From Benincasa hispida (lineage: Eukaryota > Streptophyta > Magnoliopsida > Cucurbitales > Cucurbitaceae), in contig NC_052359.1 of assembly GCF_009727055.1 (NCBI RefSeq), positions 12,610,687 through 12,674,686 of the forward strand: DNA of 64,000 bases, given 5' to 3'. The notes under the pieces are model-generated. The model searched no databases. It was not told the DNA's origin and saw nothing but the letters and a program-made list of their open reading frames with translations. Positions 34,581 through 45,973 of the stretch are shown piece by piece (positions within the stretch are counted from its first letter, which is position 1; each line of letters starts with the position of its first letter). Both the position numbers and the translations under genes were made by a program.

Positions 34581-36275
34581 TTTTTACTACCTCTACTCAT
34601 AATGTTTCTAAAATCAGCTAGATCTGTATGAATTAGCTTAAGTAATTGATGCAACACTACTACATGTATTATGTGTTGTTATTGAATTAAAAGACTTTTT
34701 CACAAATTTTGCTTCTACACAAATTGGGCATCTATTATTTTTTTATGAATCATATACATTTATTAGATGCAAATTTTAAAATCTCTTAATTGATGCAACA
34801 TTAACATGTCCTAAACTACCATGTCATACATCAAGTGATTCAATCATATAAGTAAAACAAGAGGCATTTTCATTCATGGAAATAGGAGTAGAAACAACAT
34901 TACGAACAAATAGACCATCAGACATATATCCCTTACTAACAAAGTCACCATTTTTTATGATAATAACCTTGCCAGCTTCAAACACAATCTTAATCCCCAC
35001 TTTGTTCAATAGACTTATTGACACCAAATTCCTATGTAAAGAAGAAATATACCCAAAATCACTAAGGGATAAAGTTTTTCTAGAAGCAAGTTTAAATAAA
35101 ATCTTCCTTTTCCCAAGAACACCTGAAGTTGTTGAATTTCCCATGAAAACACATTCGCCATTGTTGATGTCCTGGAAGTTGTGGAAAAGATCTTGGTTTG
35201 AGTAGGAAGTCTTGATGCACTAGTGTCCAAGATCCAATCAGACTTTCTTTCTACCAGATTTGCCTCTACGATCACTGCAAAAATGATATCATTTTCGACA
35301 ACGTTGGCTTGTGGAACTGGTTTAGCAGCAGTAGAAATTTTATCTGACCTTCCCTTTCGCTGGGTGCATTGGTAGGATTTATGTTTGGGTTTCCCACATA
35401 CATAATAGATTACTTTGGATTTCTCTATTCATCCATCAACGTCCTTAAATTGACCCTTCTTCTGCAATGCCTTTGTTGTTTATTTTTCTTTGTTTTTTAA
35501 CCTACCTTTCAAATTTTAAGATTTAATAAGGTTAGTATTAATCGGATTAACAGATAAAGAATTCAGCTTATCTTTCTGTCTATTCGTTTCTTCAGTGCAC
35601 ATGTGATTAATCAACTCTTACATCGTCAGATTTTGTTTTTTGTGCTTCAGGTGCTTACAATAGTCACTCCAAGATGGTGGAAAATTTTCAAGCAACAAAT
35701 TTGCTAGAAGAATCTCACACATCTTCATGCCTTCAGACATAACATTGGACACTAAATTTTCGTACTCGTGAACCTGGCTCCATCACTGGTTTGTCATTTA
35801 ACATCTAGAACTGCAACCATTTACCAATACATATTTTCTTCTGCATGCGCCGTCGCCTCTTTATCTGGATTCCAGAATATTCCAGACAAATGTTGCAGAT
35901 TTTGGATGACGATCAGATCAAATAAAGAATCTATCATATGATTGAGTAGATGACCAATAATAGTTTTGTTGCCCTTCTCCAACATGTCAGCATCCATGGT
36001 GCGAACTGGATCAATAGTGGTTTCTTTGGAGGTTTCCAGATCAGTGATGGCAGCAACATCCTTGAAAGATGTCGGATCTGGCATGGTAGTAGCATCATTG
36101 GATTTGTCAGGGTTGTCCATGGTGAGAATGTAGTCCACCTCCAACTGCTTAAAGAAGGTCAGTAGTTTCTTGGACCAACGACAGTAACTGACTCTTTTGA
36201 GAGGTTCCAACTTGGACAGAAATGGGAGAACTTTTTTGGATTTGATTGACATAGATAAAAAATTTGCTTTCAAAT
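34581..36275 (-). pseudogene. Copia H: gag, protease and integrase N-terminus, broken
   Basis: Gag starts just inside the LTR; the frame at 35821-36285 carries the UBN2-type gag core. A zinc knuckle near 35359-35402 reads VCGKPKHKSYQC, with its first cysteine changed to tyrosine. Protease is marked by W-I-L-D-T-S-A-S near 35220-35245, where the family has D-S-G. The integrase zinc domain includes W-H-G-S-L-G-H-V near 34820. Frame breaks fall near 35820, 35270 and 34820. Confidence 0.8.
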
Positions 36276-36720
36276 TGTTAGACATTGATAGATTCAGAAG
36301 CTAGTTGTTGTACTGTGAAAACCACTAGTTTGAAAGTAAATTTGCCACGATTAAGGTGTGAATTGTTCTTCCCGGTTGCTCCCTAAGGTTAACACAACGC
36401 TCCCTTTAGACATGCACCCATCAGATGGAAGGTTGAAATCATAGCAAGAGAAGTGTTTTCTCAGAATCGGAGGAGAAGATCAGTGAAGAAGAGAAAATTG
36501 AAACAGGGATGCAAAGAATTGATTTTCTAGATCTGGGAACTTTGGTTTTATAAAGCAATTGTAGAACAAGAAGAAGGCCAATGGTCATAAATGTTTGGAA
36601 AATAATAAATTCACATATGAAAAATAATTTCATTATTAAAAACCCTTAATGTTTTTGTTTTTAAAACAATTAACGTTTAAGATTTTGTAAAAAGTCAAAA
36701 AAAAAAAAAAAAAAAGAAAT
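36276..36720 (-). repeat. Partial 5' LTR of copia H
   Basis: It is homologous to 15746 to about 16175 of the 3' LTR. The part expected beyond 36720 is replaced by an A-tract (36697-36718) and a SINE-like sequence. A TATA-like CTTTATAAAACC lies on the minus strand near 36555. No good primer-binding site is left next to it. Confidence 0.65.
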
Positions 36721-36840
36721 AAAAGCGCTTGGTGAAAGAGCATAAAGTGTAGGGTGTGAGAATCAAATCTCAGACCTCAAGGTCGATAATATAAACACTA
36801 TGCCAGTTGAGCTACGCTCTTGTTGGCTACAATATATATA
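36720..36840 (-). repeat. tRNA-derived SINE-like element
   Basis: On the minus strand, box A is GTAGCTCAACTGGC and box B-like GATTTGATTCTC follows 37 nt later. The 3' end runs into a T-rich tail (36696-36718 on this strand). It is homologous to 15600-15690 and appears to have inserted into or beside the 5' LTR of copia H. Confidence 0.6.
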
Positions 36841-36892
36841 TTTTCCATACTTGTGGTTAAAAGAAACTTTTAATATTGTCTCAATCATTATG

Positions 36893-37180
36893 GCTCCGTT
36901 TGATAACCATATTATTTTTATTTTTTATTATTTTAAATTAAGTTTTTAAGGACAATTTTCCTTTTAATTTTGTTGCTTTATTACACACACATATATATAT
37001 TTATAACAATTCAAAATTCTAATAAAAAAATTTGGACACTAGGAAAGGTAGTTATACTTTGGTTTATTTTTGAAATTTGACTTGCAAGTTATTAGAACCC
37101 AAATATGATTTTCCCAAAAAGTGAAACATACCAACAATTATGATCGTACATGTGCAATGCATTTGCAAATATAAAAATAA
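36893..37180. mobile_element. Partial MITE family 2
   Basis: It begins CTCCGTTTGATAACCAT, like the start of the copy at 5397. The opposite end is not clear, so it may be truncated. Confidence 0.45.
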
Positions 37181-37185
37181 TTTAG

Positions 37186-37696
37186 GTACCGTTTGATAGC
37201 CATTTCATTTTTATTTTTAATTTTAAAAAATTATTAACTCTATTTCCTCTCAATTCTTAATAATAATTTGCATAATATTCAAGTACAAGAGTTGTGTTCT
37301 AAACCAAATTCAAAAATTAAAAATATATTTTTTTTCTAAATTACTTTTTTTAGTTTTCAAATTTTGGCTTGACTTTTAAAAAAATTAGTAAAATGTAGAT
37401 TAAAAAAAATAAAAAAATTTAGGGTGTGCTTGATTGAACTTTGTAAGTACTTAATTCTTAAAACGAGTCATTTTGAAAAAAATTGAAGTGTTTGGCAACT
37501 ATTCTTCAAAATAGCTTTTGAAACATTTTTGAAGTGTATTTTAAACTGTTTTTAATCAAGAGTTTAAATAAAAATGACTTGATTTTTCAAAAAAATTTTT
37601 TCTCAATCGAAACAGACTTTTAAAGGTGGAAGGACGGTTTATATACTTAATTTTCAAAAACTAAAAATAGAAAATCAAAATATTACCAAACAAGAT
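37186..37696. mobile_element. MITE family 2 containing a family-1 MITE
   Basis: The start GTACCGTTTGATAGCCATT and the end ATTACCAAACAAGATG are family-2 ends in inverted orientation. Its middle is interrupted at 37422-37621. This is the reverse of the nesting seen at 5375-5862. Confidence 0.6.
37422..37621. mobile_element. PIF/Harbinger-like MITE (family 1)
   Basis: The 200-bp copy has TTA at both flanks (37419-37421 and 37622-37624). The inner sequence 'ttgaagtgtttggcaac' and 'tgaagtgtattttaaactg' matches the other family-1 copies. Confidence 0.75.
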
Positions 37697-38425
37697 GTTA
37701 ATTATAAAAGTTGAAATATAATCTTTCAATATGCATGAAAAGATTAAGGTATTACAATTATTATATGTTGAACAAAATATTTTGTAATCATCATAAAAAA
37801 CCATCTCTAGAAACCATGCATGTGCATGGTAGTGAAAAATGACTATTTATCCTTTGTGAGAAAACATGTTGTGAGTTATTTGTTTGAACAATACTTAGGT
37901 GTAACTTAATCTTATATTTCCCTTCTTTTAGCCAAAAAAATTATATTTATATTTTTTCCTAAAAAATTAATACGTGTGAACTTTTTATTGGGTATAACAG
38001 GGGCTGCACATGCAAAAAAAAAAAAAAAAATGGGTGCAGCTTGAATGCACCTAAGCTTTTTGCTATTTACATGGTTGTTGGCTGGAATTTAGATTTGATT
38101 GAGTTTGGATCAAAATAGGATATTTTTGTTTAGCTTTCAAAGCTTCTTCGAATTAGGCCTTTGAAAATTGAAACCAGAGATATAAATAATCAAAGGAACA
38201 AAACGAAAAAGAAATGAAATTACTAGAAAACCTTTTGTCCTCATACGTAAAGTAAAAATATAACATGGGCCATCCTACAAATTGTACTATAACAAAATTG
38301 GTTTTATGACTCAAAAATTGTCATAAACACATTTCCTTACCTAGTTTTGTTGGTCTTTGAATCGATTATCAAGAAAAATGTCTTTAATAACATTTCTAAA
38401 AATCTGTCATTATTCTATTAAAAAC
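37697..38425. other. AT-rich spacer, nothing recognised
   Basis: No gene or clear repeat ends. There is an A-run at about 38014-38030. Confidence 0.5.
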
Positions 38426-40306
38426 TGAAGGAATGAAATTCCTTTGAGAAAAATTATAGAATAAACATACAACCCTTATAAACATGCTGTTCTATTGAGA
38501 GGAAGGGGAAAAAAGTGCTTACCCGAGTAGAAACACTCTTCTTCATTAAAATCCTCTCTAAGATCACGAACTCAACACTGCATGAACACAACAACTTTTC
38601 TTCTATGAAATAGAACATCACCACTTGGTAACCTCATAGATTAGTTTCTGGTGGAAAACAAAGTTATTGATCCAGTCGAGACAGCTTAACATGCTAATTC
38701 TAGCATCTTTTCATAGGTTTTTGCTGACGGAAAGGAAGAGGAAGTGTGGTCTCCTTCAGAATTTTTGGGAGAAGGAAGAGTAAAGGCAAAAATAATTTTT
38801 AGAGAGATTTTTCTTCTTGTAGTTTCACGTTAACTTCAGCTACCTCTCTTCTTCTATAGAAAGCTAGATTCATAAGAAGAGGGGAAGGGAGTTATTTCAA
38901 CTCCCATCCATCGTGAAAGAATAACTCCTCTGTCATGGGAGTTATTAAAAAAAAATGATCATATAATATAATATATTGTACGATTAATTAACTGACTTAA
39001 TTAATCATATAATATGCATATAATGTTTATATGAATCTCATTCATATAAATAATATTTAAATCTCATTCAAATATTTTTCTCTCTTATATTATATAATTT
39101 AAATTATAAATCATATCTATCATTAACTATATACTATAATGTACCAATATACATTATACTTTATATTAGTCACATAAATGCTTTTAGTTCCTTTAAATAA
39201 TTTGAACAGTTCAAATTATTTCAAAAATAATTATTCCTTGTTTTATCCTTAATGAGCTAACGAGGAGACCTATGGACCTAACGATTAGAACATTGATACA
39301 AGATTAATTAATTAAAATTTTTAATTAAATTAATCAACATTCATTAACTACCGGTCATTCTATTAAAGATTGACAACTACACTCTTCGCATTGTAGATGT
39401 AATTATGTGTCCACGAATATAAAAAATCAACAGTGAGTTGACCCTGCACGAATTGCTCATAACTACAGTTGGGTCAAATTATCGTTTTACCCTTGAAGTT
39501 ACATCTGAATCCTTAAATATAACTGATTCTTTTTATGAATAATTAGTTATAGTCCAATTATAAACTAGACCTCTCTCTGACCAGTGAGAAGGTGAGGCAA
39601 CCCATTTTTCAAGACCCCGAATCAGCCATTAAGAGAGTAATTCATCTACTTACCTTTAAGATAGGAAGCAATGAATTCCATCTTGTGTAACTGTGTTAAC
39701 AGCTCCCCACTTAGACGACTCCCCAAAATGGTAGGCTTATTGAGTCGGCGAATCTGACCACTCTCACCCATACAGATCAATGGATCACCCTCATAGATAG
39801 AAGTTCATAACTCACTCAGGATTAAGGTCAAGTCACCTATGATCATCCTAGTGAAATGTTAATCTCTTCACATAACAACGTTATTAAAGAGAGACTAATC
39901 ATTTCACGGTCCAGTCTTATACAAACTCTTTGTATAGGATATTTCTACTCATATATCTCCACATGAGCGATCAAGATCAGATCGTTTGTAACATTTTATA
40001 ACTATTGTAACAATTAAAAAGTGATCCGTATCTGTATTGTCACTAGGATAAGGTATCCAATCTTATCCATATAATATAGTCCGTTCAGGTTATTACTTAA
40101 ATATGATCCACTTGTATATTAACCACAGATATGTTTAAGTTCCATTAAATAACCATGGATCTTAGTTGATTGGATTGGGTCAATCTAAATGTCAAATAAA
40201 ATAACATCTTATTTTACTAGATAAATAATTCGTGTACAATACAAAGAATCAAACAAAGTAAAGCACACAATACAATAAACTAGGGAAAATGCTATACCCA
40301 ATAACA
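38426..40306 (-). repeat. 3' LTR of copia D
   Basis: On the minus strand it starts TGTTATTGGG, just after the purine tract AAGTGGGAGA, and ends CATTCCTTCA. Length is 1881 bp. Its ends and several inner blocks (such as 'ggtgaggcaacccatttt') resemble the LTRs of B and the solo LTR at 29208. Confidence 0.7.
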
Positions 40307-40840
40307 TCTCCCACTTGCCCAAGATAAGATGATGCATGTCCCATAGACCCAAATTCTCCAAGTGACCCTAAAAAACTTTAGCGGTGAGAGCATTTGTAAA
40401 TGGATCAACAATATTATGCTCTAAAGTAATCTTTGTGACGATCATATCCCCTTGATGCATAATCTCTCAGATGAGATTACATTTGCATTCAATGTGCCTT
40501 CCTCTTTTGTGGTTCATAGGATCCCTGGAATTTGCTACAACAACACTATTATTATAATAAAGAGAGATGGGCTTTGAGATGTCCAAGAATAGCTTTTAGG
40601 CCTGTCAAAATTTTTTGAGCCATACAACCTCCTTGGCAGCTTCACAAGTAGCTACATACTCTACCTCTATGGTAAAGTCAGTAATGCAGCCTTGCTTTGT
40701 GGCGGACCACAACCCTTCCTTTAAGAATGAATAATGATCCCAATGTGGATTTCCTAGAATCCCGACTAGTCGAAAAATCAGAGTCAGTGTATCATTCAAG
40801 GATTAAATCCTTAGCTCCATACACAAGCATGTAGTCCCTT
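40307..40840 (-). pseudogene. Copia D: RNase H C-terminal half
   Basis: The minus-strand reading from 40840 gives copia RNase H, with D-S-D-F near 40780, a V-E-Y-V-A block near 40650, H-I-E-C near 40490 and the tail I-V-D-P-F-T near 40390. Stops interrupt it. The N-terminal half is at 58710 and beyond. Confidence 0.75.
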
Positions 40841-42962
40841 TGTTGGGGTTGATTCCCTAAAGTATCGTGTCCTGTAGTTTGTACAAACGCTTTTGTTGTT
40901 AATATATGATATTTACTTCACATCTGTATTTTGCTCAGTTGCTTGTTTTATTTTCTTTACCACAAACCAATAAACATAAAATCCCTGGTTATCTGTATGT
41001 GACTCAAGCATGTATGTGGTGACATACAAGTGGATCATGTCTTGAGTGATAACCAAAATGGTCTATAGTATATAGATATAAGAGGGAAACTTTATCCTGG
41101 TAACGCTACGGATGTGGCCCACTTTGTGGAAGGTCACAAGTGTTTGTAACTTGTCACAGATGGTCTGATCCTGATCATTTGTGTGGGGACATGCGAGCGG
41201 GGCATCCTATACAAAGAGTTTGTATAAGACCTGACCACGAAGTGTTAATGTCTTGTTATATAACACCGTTCATGACAAGAGACTTCCACTTTCACTAGGA
41301 TGACCATAGGTAACATGACCTCAATCCTGAGTGAGTTGGGAACTCCTACCATTGAGGGCGATCCTTTGATTTGTATGGGTGCAAGTGGCCAGGTCGCCGA
41401 TTCAAACCTACCATTTTGGGGATTCGTCTAATTCGGGAGCTGAGAACTCAGCTACACAAGATGAAATTCACTCCTTCCCCGAGGCAGGGGTAAGTAGATA
41501 GATAGCTTCTTTAAGGGTTGATTTCGAGGCTTGAACGATGTGGTGCCACACATCTTCTCTTGGCTCGAGAGGAGTTCACACATAGTTGGACTATGTTGTA
41601 TTGTTCATTAGAGGAATCAGTGGTACTTAAGAAGTGAGATGTAACTACAAGGGCAAAATGGTAATTTGGCCTAGCTGTACTTACGAGCATCTATGAAGGG
41701 TCATCGTACTCATGATTGGTTATATTCTATGGACATAGAAATATATTTGTGGTAAGAAGAGTTTAGCTGTTGATCTTTAGTGGAATGCCTGACAGTTAAC
41801 AGATGGTGGATCTCGTGGCTAAAAAGTTTAGTCAGCTATTTAGGGACTGTTGGAGCTTCGACCCACAGGTCCATTAGGTCCCCTGGGTAGCTTGGATAAA
41901 GTTGAGAATCAGTGTTTGGGTTAATTTAAAATGTTCAAATTGTCAAGAGGAAGTTCGATTATATATGATATAATTGGACTAGTTAATTATATATAATATA
42001 ATTGATTAAATGTATGAGATACATTATTTTGGGGAAAATTAAATATAAATATGGTTTATATCAAGTAGAGGAGAAATTACTATAGTAGATATATGATATT
42101 AAACTATAGGTTAAAAATATAATATTATTATATTTAGTAATATTTTAATTGGTTAATTATATCATAATTAAGCCAAAAATCACGTTCGGACGTGCGTTAG
42201 TGGGAATGCGTCGGTTATTGTAATCGATGAATTAAAATGAAATTGGTTTTCATTTTGAATCGGTTGTCCAGAAAAAGATAGAAGCGCACTTTGGTGAAAT
42301 AGTAGTCGATCGCATAAGTAAATCGGGAGCCTATACGATAGTTGCTCTGTGCCAAACTATCGTCAACCTCGCACCTAAACGATCGCACATTAGTTCCTAC
42401 ACGATTGGATAGCTTCCCTAAACAATCGTATTATGTGCCGAGTTTGCTAAACGATCGTATACCATTTCCTAAACGATCGTTCAGTAAAACCTACACGATC
42501 GTGTAGTTTCTCCTAAACGATAAGCACCTTGCTATACGATAGCGTCTTTTCCCTCCCACTTGCTTATCGCCTACACGATCTATTCTTCCTCCTTCCTCTA
42601 CCAAATTCACTAAAGACCACGCTTTGGGTTCTCACTCCGAGAATACCCGGGGATCTTTTCTTGTGGTGTCGTCCCCGTTGCATTCGTGATTTTGCGGTTG
42701 TTCGTGCTGCTGCAGTCGACTCATCTGCTGGGCGTTGGTTGATCGGGTGGAGGGTTCCGCTACATTGAGTTTCGAAGTTTGAAAATTGTCTTCAACTGGT
42801 ATGGAAACTCATTCCCTTGTTATTTTCTTGTTCATAGCATGCCGATAATTACTGTTTGTTTTCATAACTGTGCGTTTGAATGTATATTTGATATATTTTG
42901 GTCACTGTGAAATTGGAGCGATCCGAACACGCTCATGGAACTCTTCGGTAAGTGATCCTTCA
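40841..42962 (+). repeat. 5' LTR of copia B
   Basis: It starts TGTTGGGGTTGATTCCC and ends GTGATCCTTCA, length 2122 bp. It matches 56581-58709 closely along its length, with small indels. The last quarter carries the CTAMACGATCG word array. Confidence 0.9.
42355..42585. repeat. CTAMACGATCG word array in 5' LTR of B
   Basis: About nine copies of CTA(A/C/T)ACGAT(C/A/T)G are spaced 18-40 bp apart, including the 16-bp palindrome CTACACGATCGTGTAG. The same array lies in the 3' LTR at about 58080-58330 with more substitutions. Confidence 0.75.
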
Positions 42963-42980
42963 ATTGGTATCAGAGCTAGG
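42963..42980 (+). promoter_or_regulatory. Primer-binding site of copia B (tRNA-iMet type)
   Basis: ATTGGTATCAGAGCTAGG follows the LTR end directly. TGGTATCAGAGC is complementary to the 3' end of plant initiator tRNA-Met and primes minus-strand DNA in copia elements. Confidence 0.9.
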
Positions 42981-44491
42981 TTCTGATACTTCGATTTCAT
43001 ATGTTGCAACGAAATGACATTTACGTTTTTGGTGGGTGCATTTCTACAATGTTTAATAGTTAAATTGCTATGGATGTTTTCGTGGATGATTAGCCTCGGT
43101 TTGATTTAAATCTTTTACATTTGCGGTTGTTTGTAAAGGGCCTTGCGTTTTTGGGCATTAATAATCATTATTGAGTTTGTATTCAAAGTTTGTTTGAAGT
43201 TTTGAGTCGTTCGAAGAAGAAGATTTGTGCAAGCGTTGCGATTCTTTGAGGAAGGAGACGATCAAGGGTTGATCGTATCGTGCAGACGATGGTGTACACG
43301 ATCGCATTGTACAAACGATGGTGTATGCGATCGCTGTTGAACGAATTAGTTAAACGATGGGATATGCGATCAAGGGTTGATCGCATCGTATTGACGATCG
43401 GGTACGCGATCACAGAGTATCGGGTCGTGTAGATGATGGATGCTTGCGTATTATTTAACGCGCACGCGCGCTGGACGATCGTTTAGGTCAGCAAGCTTTA
43501 TCGCTTAGTAATTGACTAAATGATCACTTAGTAGTGCAAGGTATGTTTACCTATCGCCACGTTAAGCGATTGCATAGACGATCAGGCTTCGCAGACTCAT
43601 TGTCGTCTACGCCATTGTTTAATTTGCTTCTATCGTCTAGTGCACGTTGAATGATCGTTTACCTATGGCGTTTACTACACGATGGAGTCCTCCTGGCAGT
43701 TCAAGACCTGGTTCGCCTGTGAATCGATTTGCTCGATGAAAAGTGTAATATATAGGGTTATTTCATTCTGGTTTTTGTAAAGGCTCATCCTGGTCCATTA
43801 ATCCTTTATTTATTACATGTGATGTTTGTTTTTTATATGTCATATGGTATGCACATATAGTAAATCCCACTTAGGTTATGTAATGGTCATGCATCATCTC
43901 TTTATTGTAATTGTTATAATTTAGAGAAACATGATTTAATTATGTAAGAGCATGCTCATGCATCATATAATATAAGAGTTATATTTATGCATGCATAAAA
44001 AGCATTGACATGCATAATCTTTATATTATAATTGTTATAGTATAAGGGTGAATGATAACATGTTTACTTGATTGTTACGCGTTATATAAAAGTTATATAT
44101 ACTAATGACCGGACATTGCATGAAGCATGACACATAGGTTTCTTTATAAATTATATAAACACCTCGTTGTGCGCAATGTTTTAGTTGTTTCTTTATAAAA
44201 GTTAAAGAGAAATTAGAACTAAAAGAAATAAGAAAGACATGCATGCTCACTTAGGTTTAATTCATGGTTTTAAAGTGTTTAAAACTTGGATAACATAGAT
44301 CTAAGATCACGGTTCTAATACGATTAGCAACCCTAAGACTTTAATCTTTTAATCAGATTAATAGGATTAAATTGGCTAAGAAAAGGTTAAAGTGTAGCAA
44401 ATCTATCTATAAGGGGCCTTTTGTCTAAGGCGGGTTCTGTCTAGGCTGGGGTATTTAAGTTGATGGAAATGTAACACCCCTACCTGGGAAC
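42981..44491 (+). other. Leader of copia B, first part
   Basis: Long untranslated leader between primer site and gag. At 43210-43700 it has many ACGATCG/CGATCG words like those in the LTR. From about 43740 on it resembles the leader of D (62850-63327, opposite strand). It continues at 51846 after copia C. Confidence 0.65.
43210..43700. repeat. CGATCG word array in leader of B
   Basis: Repeated 'gatcg.atcgt..acgat' phrases, several holding CGATCG, are spaced 15-30 bp apart. The unit is not strictly periodic. Confidence 0.6.
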
Positions 44492-45787
44492 TGTAGGATC
44501 TAAAGGAAACACTAGAGGGGGTGAATAGGGTTGACTACCAATTTTTTTTTTTTTTAAATAATTTTATCTTCAAACAATGCTCAATAAAGTTAACCCACTA
44601 ATTTGATTAAAGAAAATTTATGCAAGACAAAACTTAAATCATGCAAGNNNNNNNNNNNNNNNNNNNNNNNNNNNNNNNNNNNNNNNNNNNNNNNNNNNNN
44701 NNNNNNNNNNNNNNNNNNNNNNNNNNNNNNNNNNNNNNNNNNNNNNNNNNNNNNNNNNNNNNNNNNNNNNNNNNNNNNNNNNNNNNNNNNNNNNNNNNNN
44801 NNNNNNNNNNNNNNNNNNNNNNNNNNNNNNNNNNNNNNNNNNNNNNNNNNNNNNNNNNNNNNNNNNNNNNNNNNNNNNNNNNNNNNNNNNNNNNNNNNNN
44901 NNNNNNNNNNNNNNNNNNNNNNNNNNNNNNNNNNNNNNNNNNNNNNNNNNNNNNNNNACAAAAATAACTCTAGGCCAATTTAGGAGCAAGGAGGACAAGA
45001 ATTTGAGAGTAGAGAGAATTGAGAGCTTAAGACTTGATAGCTTTTGGTGTGTGTATATGAAGAGTAAAATCAAGTCGAATTTATAGGCGAGGGGGATAAA
45101 TTTTGGCCATTGGATATGATTACAAATGAAGGGTGGAGATTGAATAAAAATAGAAAAAGAAAGGATTTGAAAAGGAATTTGAAAGATTGAAATTATTGAG
45201 ATTTGGAGAATAAAAAGGATTTGAAGAATGAAAATTTAGGAAGGAAATCAAATTTGAAAAGGCTGAAATTTGGTGAGAATTTGGAGAAAATTGGATCAGA
45301 AAATTAAAGAAAAATAAGAAAATAAAAAATAGCTGGATGATATAAGAACCACGCGCATAGGGGAGGTGATTGAACGTCACACATCACATTCTGTGAAGAA
45401 ACCGCAGGCACGTGCGGCGCACACGCGTGAAGCTGGGTGACCATCACTTGTCATTATCTCATTCGTCCATGGTTGCCACGTCAGCAAAAAGTGATCGATT
45501 GGAGTGTCACGTCATCCACCACGTCACTGTCACGTCATCAATATGGACTGTTTTTGTGCCACGTCAGCAAGGTGCCACGTGTCACTGGCACGTTGGATTT
45601 CCTCTCCAATCTTCTTTTGCTTATAACTTTCTCGTTTGAACTCCGATTTGAGCGATTCAAATTGTGTTGGAATCGTTTTTCCGAGCTCTACAAGATAGTG
45701 ACTCTGAAACACTGAAAATGTTAGTACAAACAATCTAAGTGTGTTATCATCAAAATACTTGGTTTGATTGAAGTCCTAAAGCTAACA
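44492..45787 (-). repeat. 3' LTR of copia C (with N gap)
   Basis: On the minus strand it runs TGTTAGCTTTAGG to GATCCTACA. It contains 310 N at 44648-44957. Compared with the 5' LTR, about 450 bases are expected there. The cluster of ACGT-core motifs at 45476-45593 lies upstream of a TATA-like TATAAATTC near 45078 (minus strand). Confidence 0.9.
44648..44957. other. Assembly gap (310 N)
   Basis: Run of N inside the 3' LTR of copia C. Reading frames drawn through it are meaningless. Confidence 0.99.
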
Positions 45788-45801
45788 ATCTCCCCCTTTT
45801 T
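45788..45801 (-). promoter_or_regulatory. Polypurine tract of copia C
   Basis: On the minus strand AAAAAGGGGGAGAT abuts the LTR start TGTTAGC, the plus-strand priming site. Confidence 0.85.
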
Positions 45802-45973
45802 GGTGATGACAAACCACCATAATACTAAAATACTTTTCCTCTTTTTGTTATCAACAAAAAGATATACAAATGATTTTTTCTCCGCCTTCATCATACAAAT
45901 AATGCTCCCCCTTAATAAATTATAACATATAAATTCATAGAAATATGAGTAATGCTCCCCCTATCAAACATAA

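Larger units (their letters stand above)
15746..36720 (-). mobile_element. Ty1/copia element 'H', opened by three insertions
   Basis: Going right to left: partial 5' LTR (36276 to about 36720), gag-protease-integrase N-terminus (34581-36275), integrase core (28801-29202), integrase end to RNase H (18777-20517), RNase H end and 3' region (16462-17221), and 3' LTR (15746-16461). The pieces are collinear on one strand. They are separated by inserts at 17222-18776, 20518-28800 and 29208-34580. Subtracting the inserts gives about 5.7 kb, a usual copia length. Confidence 0.85.

Noticed and set aside
34953..35205. Plus-strand frame opposite copia H gag/protease
   Set aside because: Shadow of the minus-strand copia coding sequence.
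36755..36835. Candidate functional tRNA gene
   Set aside because: Boxes A and B are present, but acceptor and anticodon arms do not pair and a T-rich tail follows; a SINE fits better.
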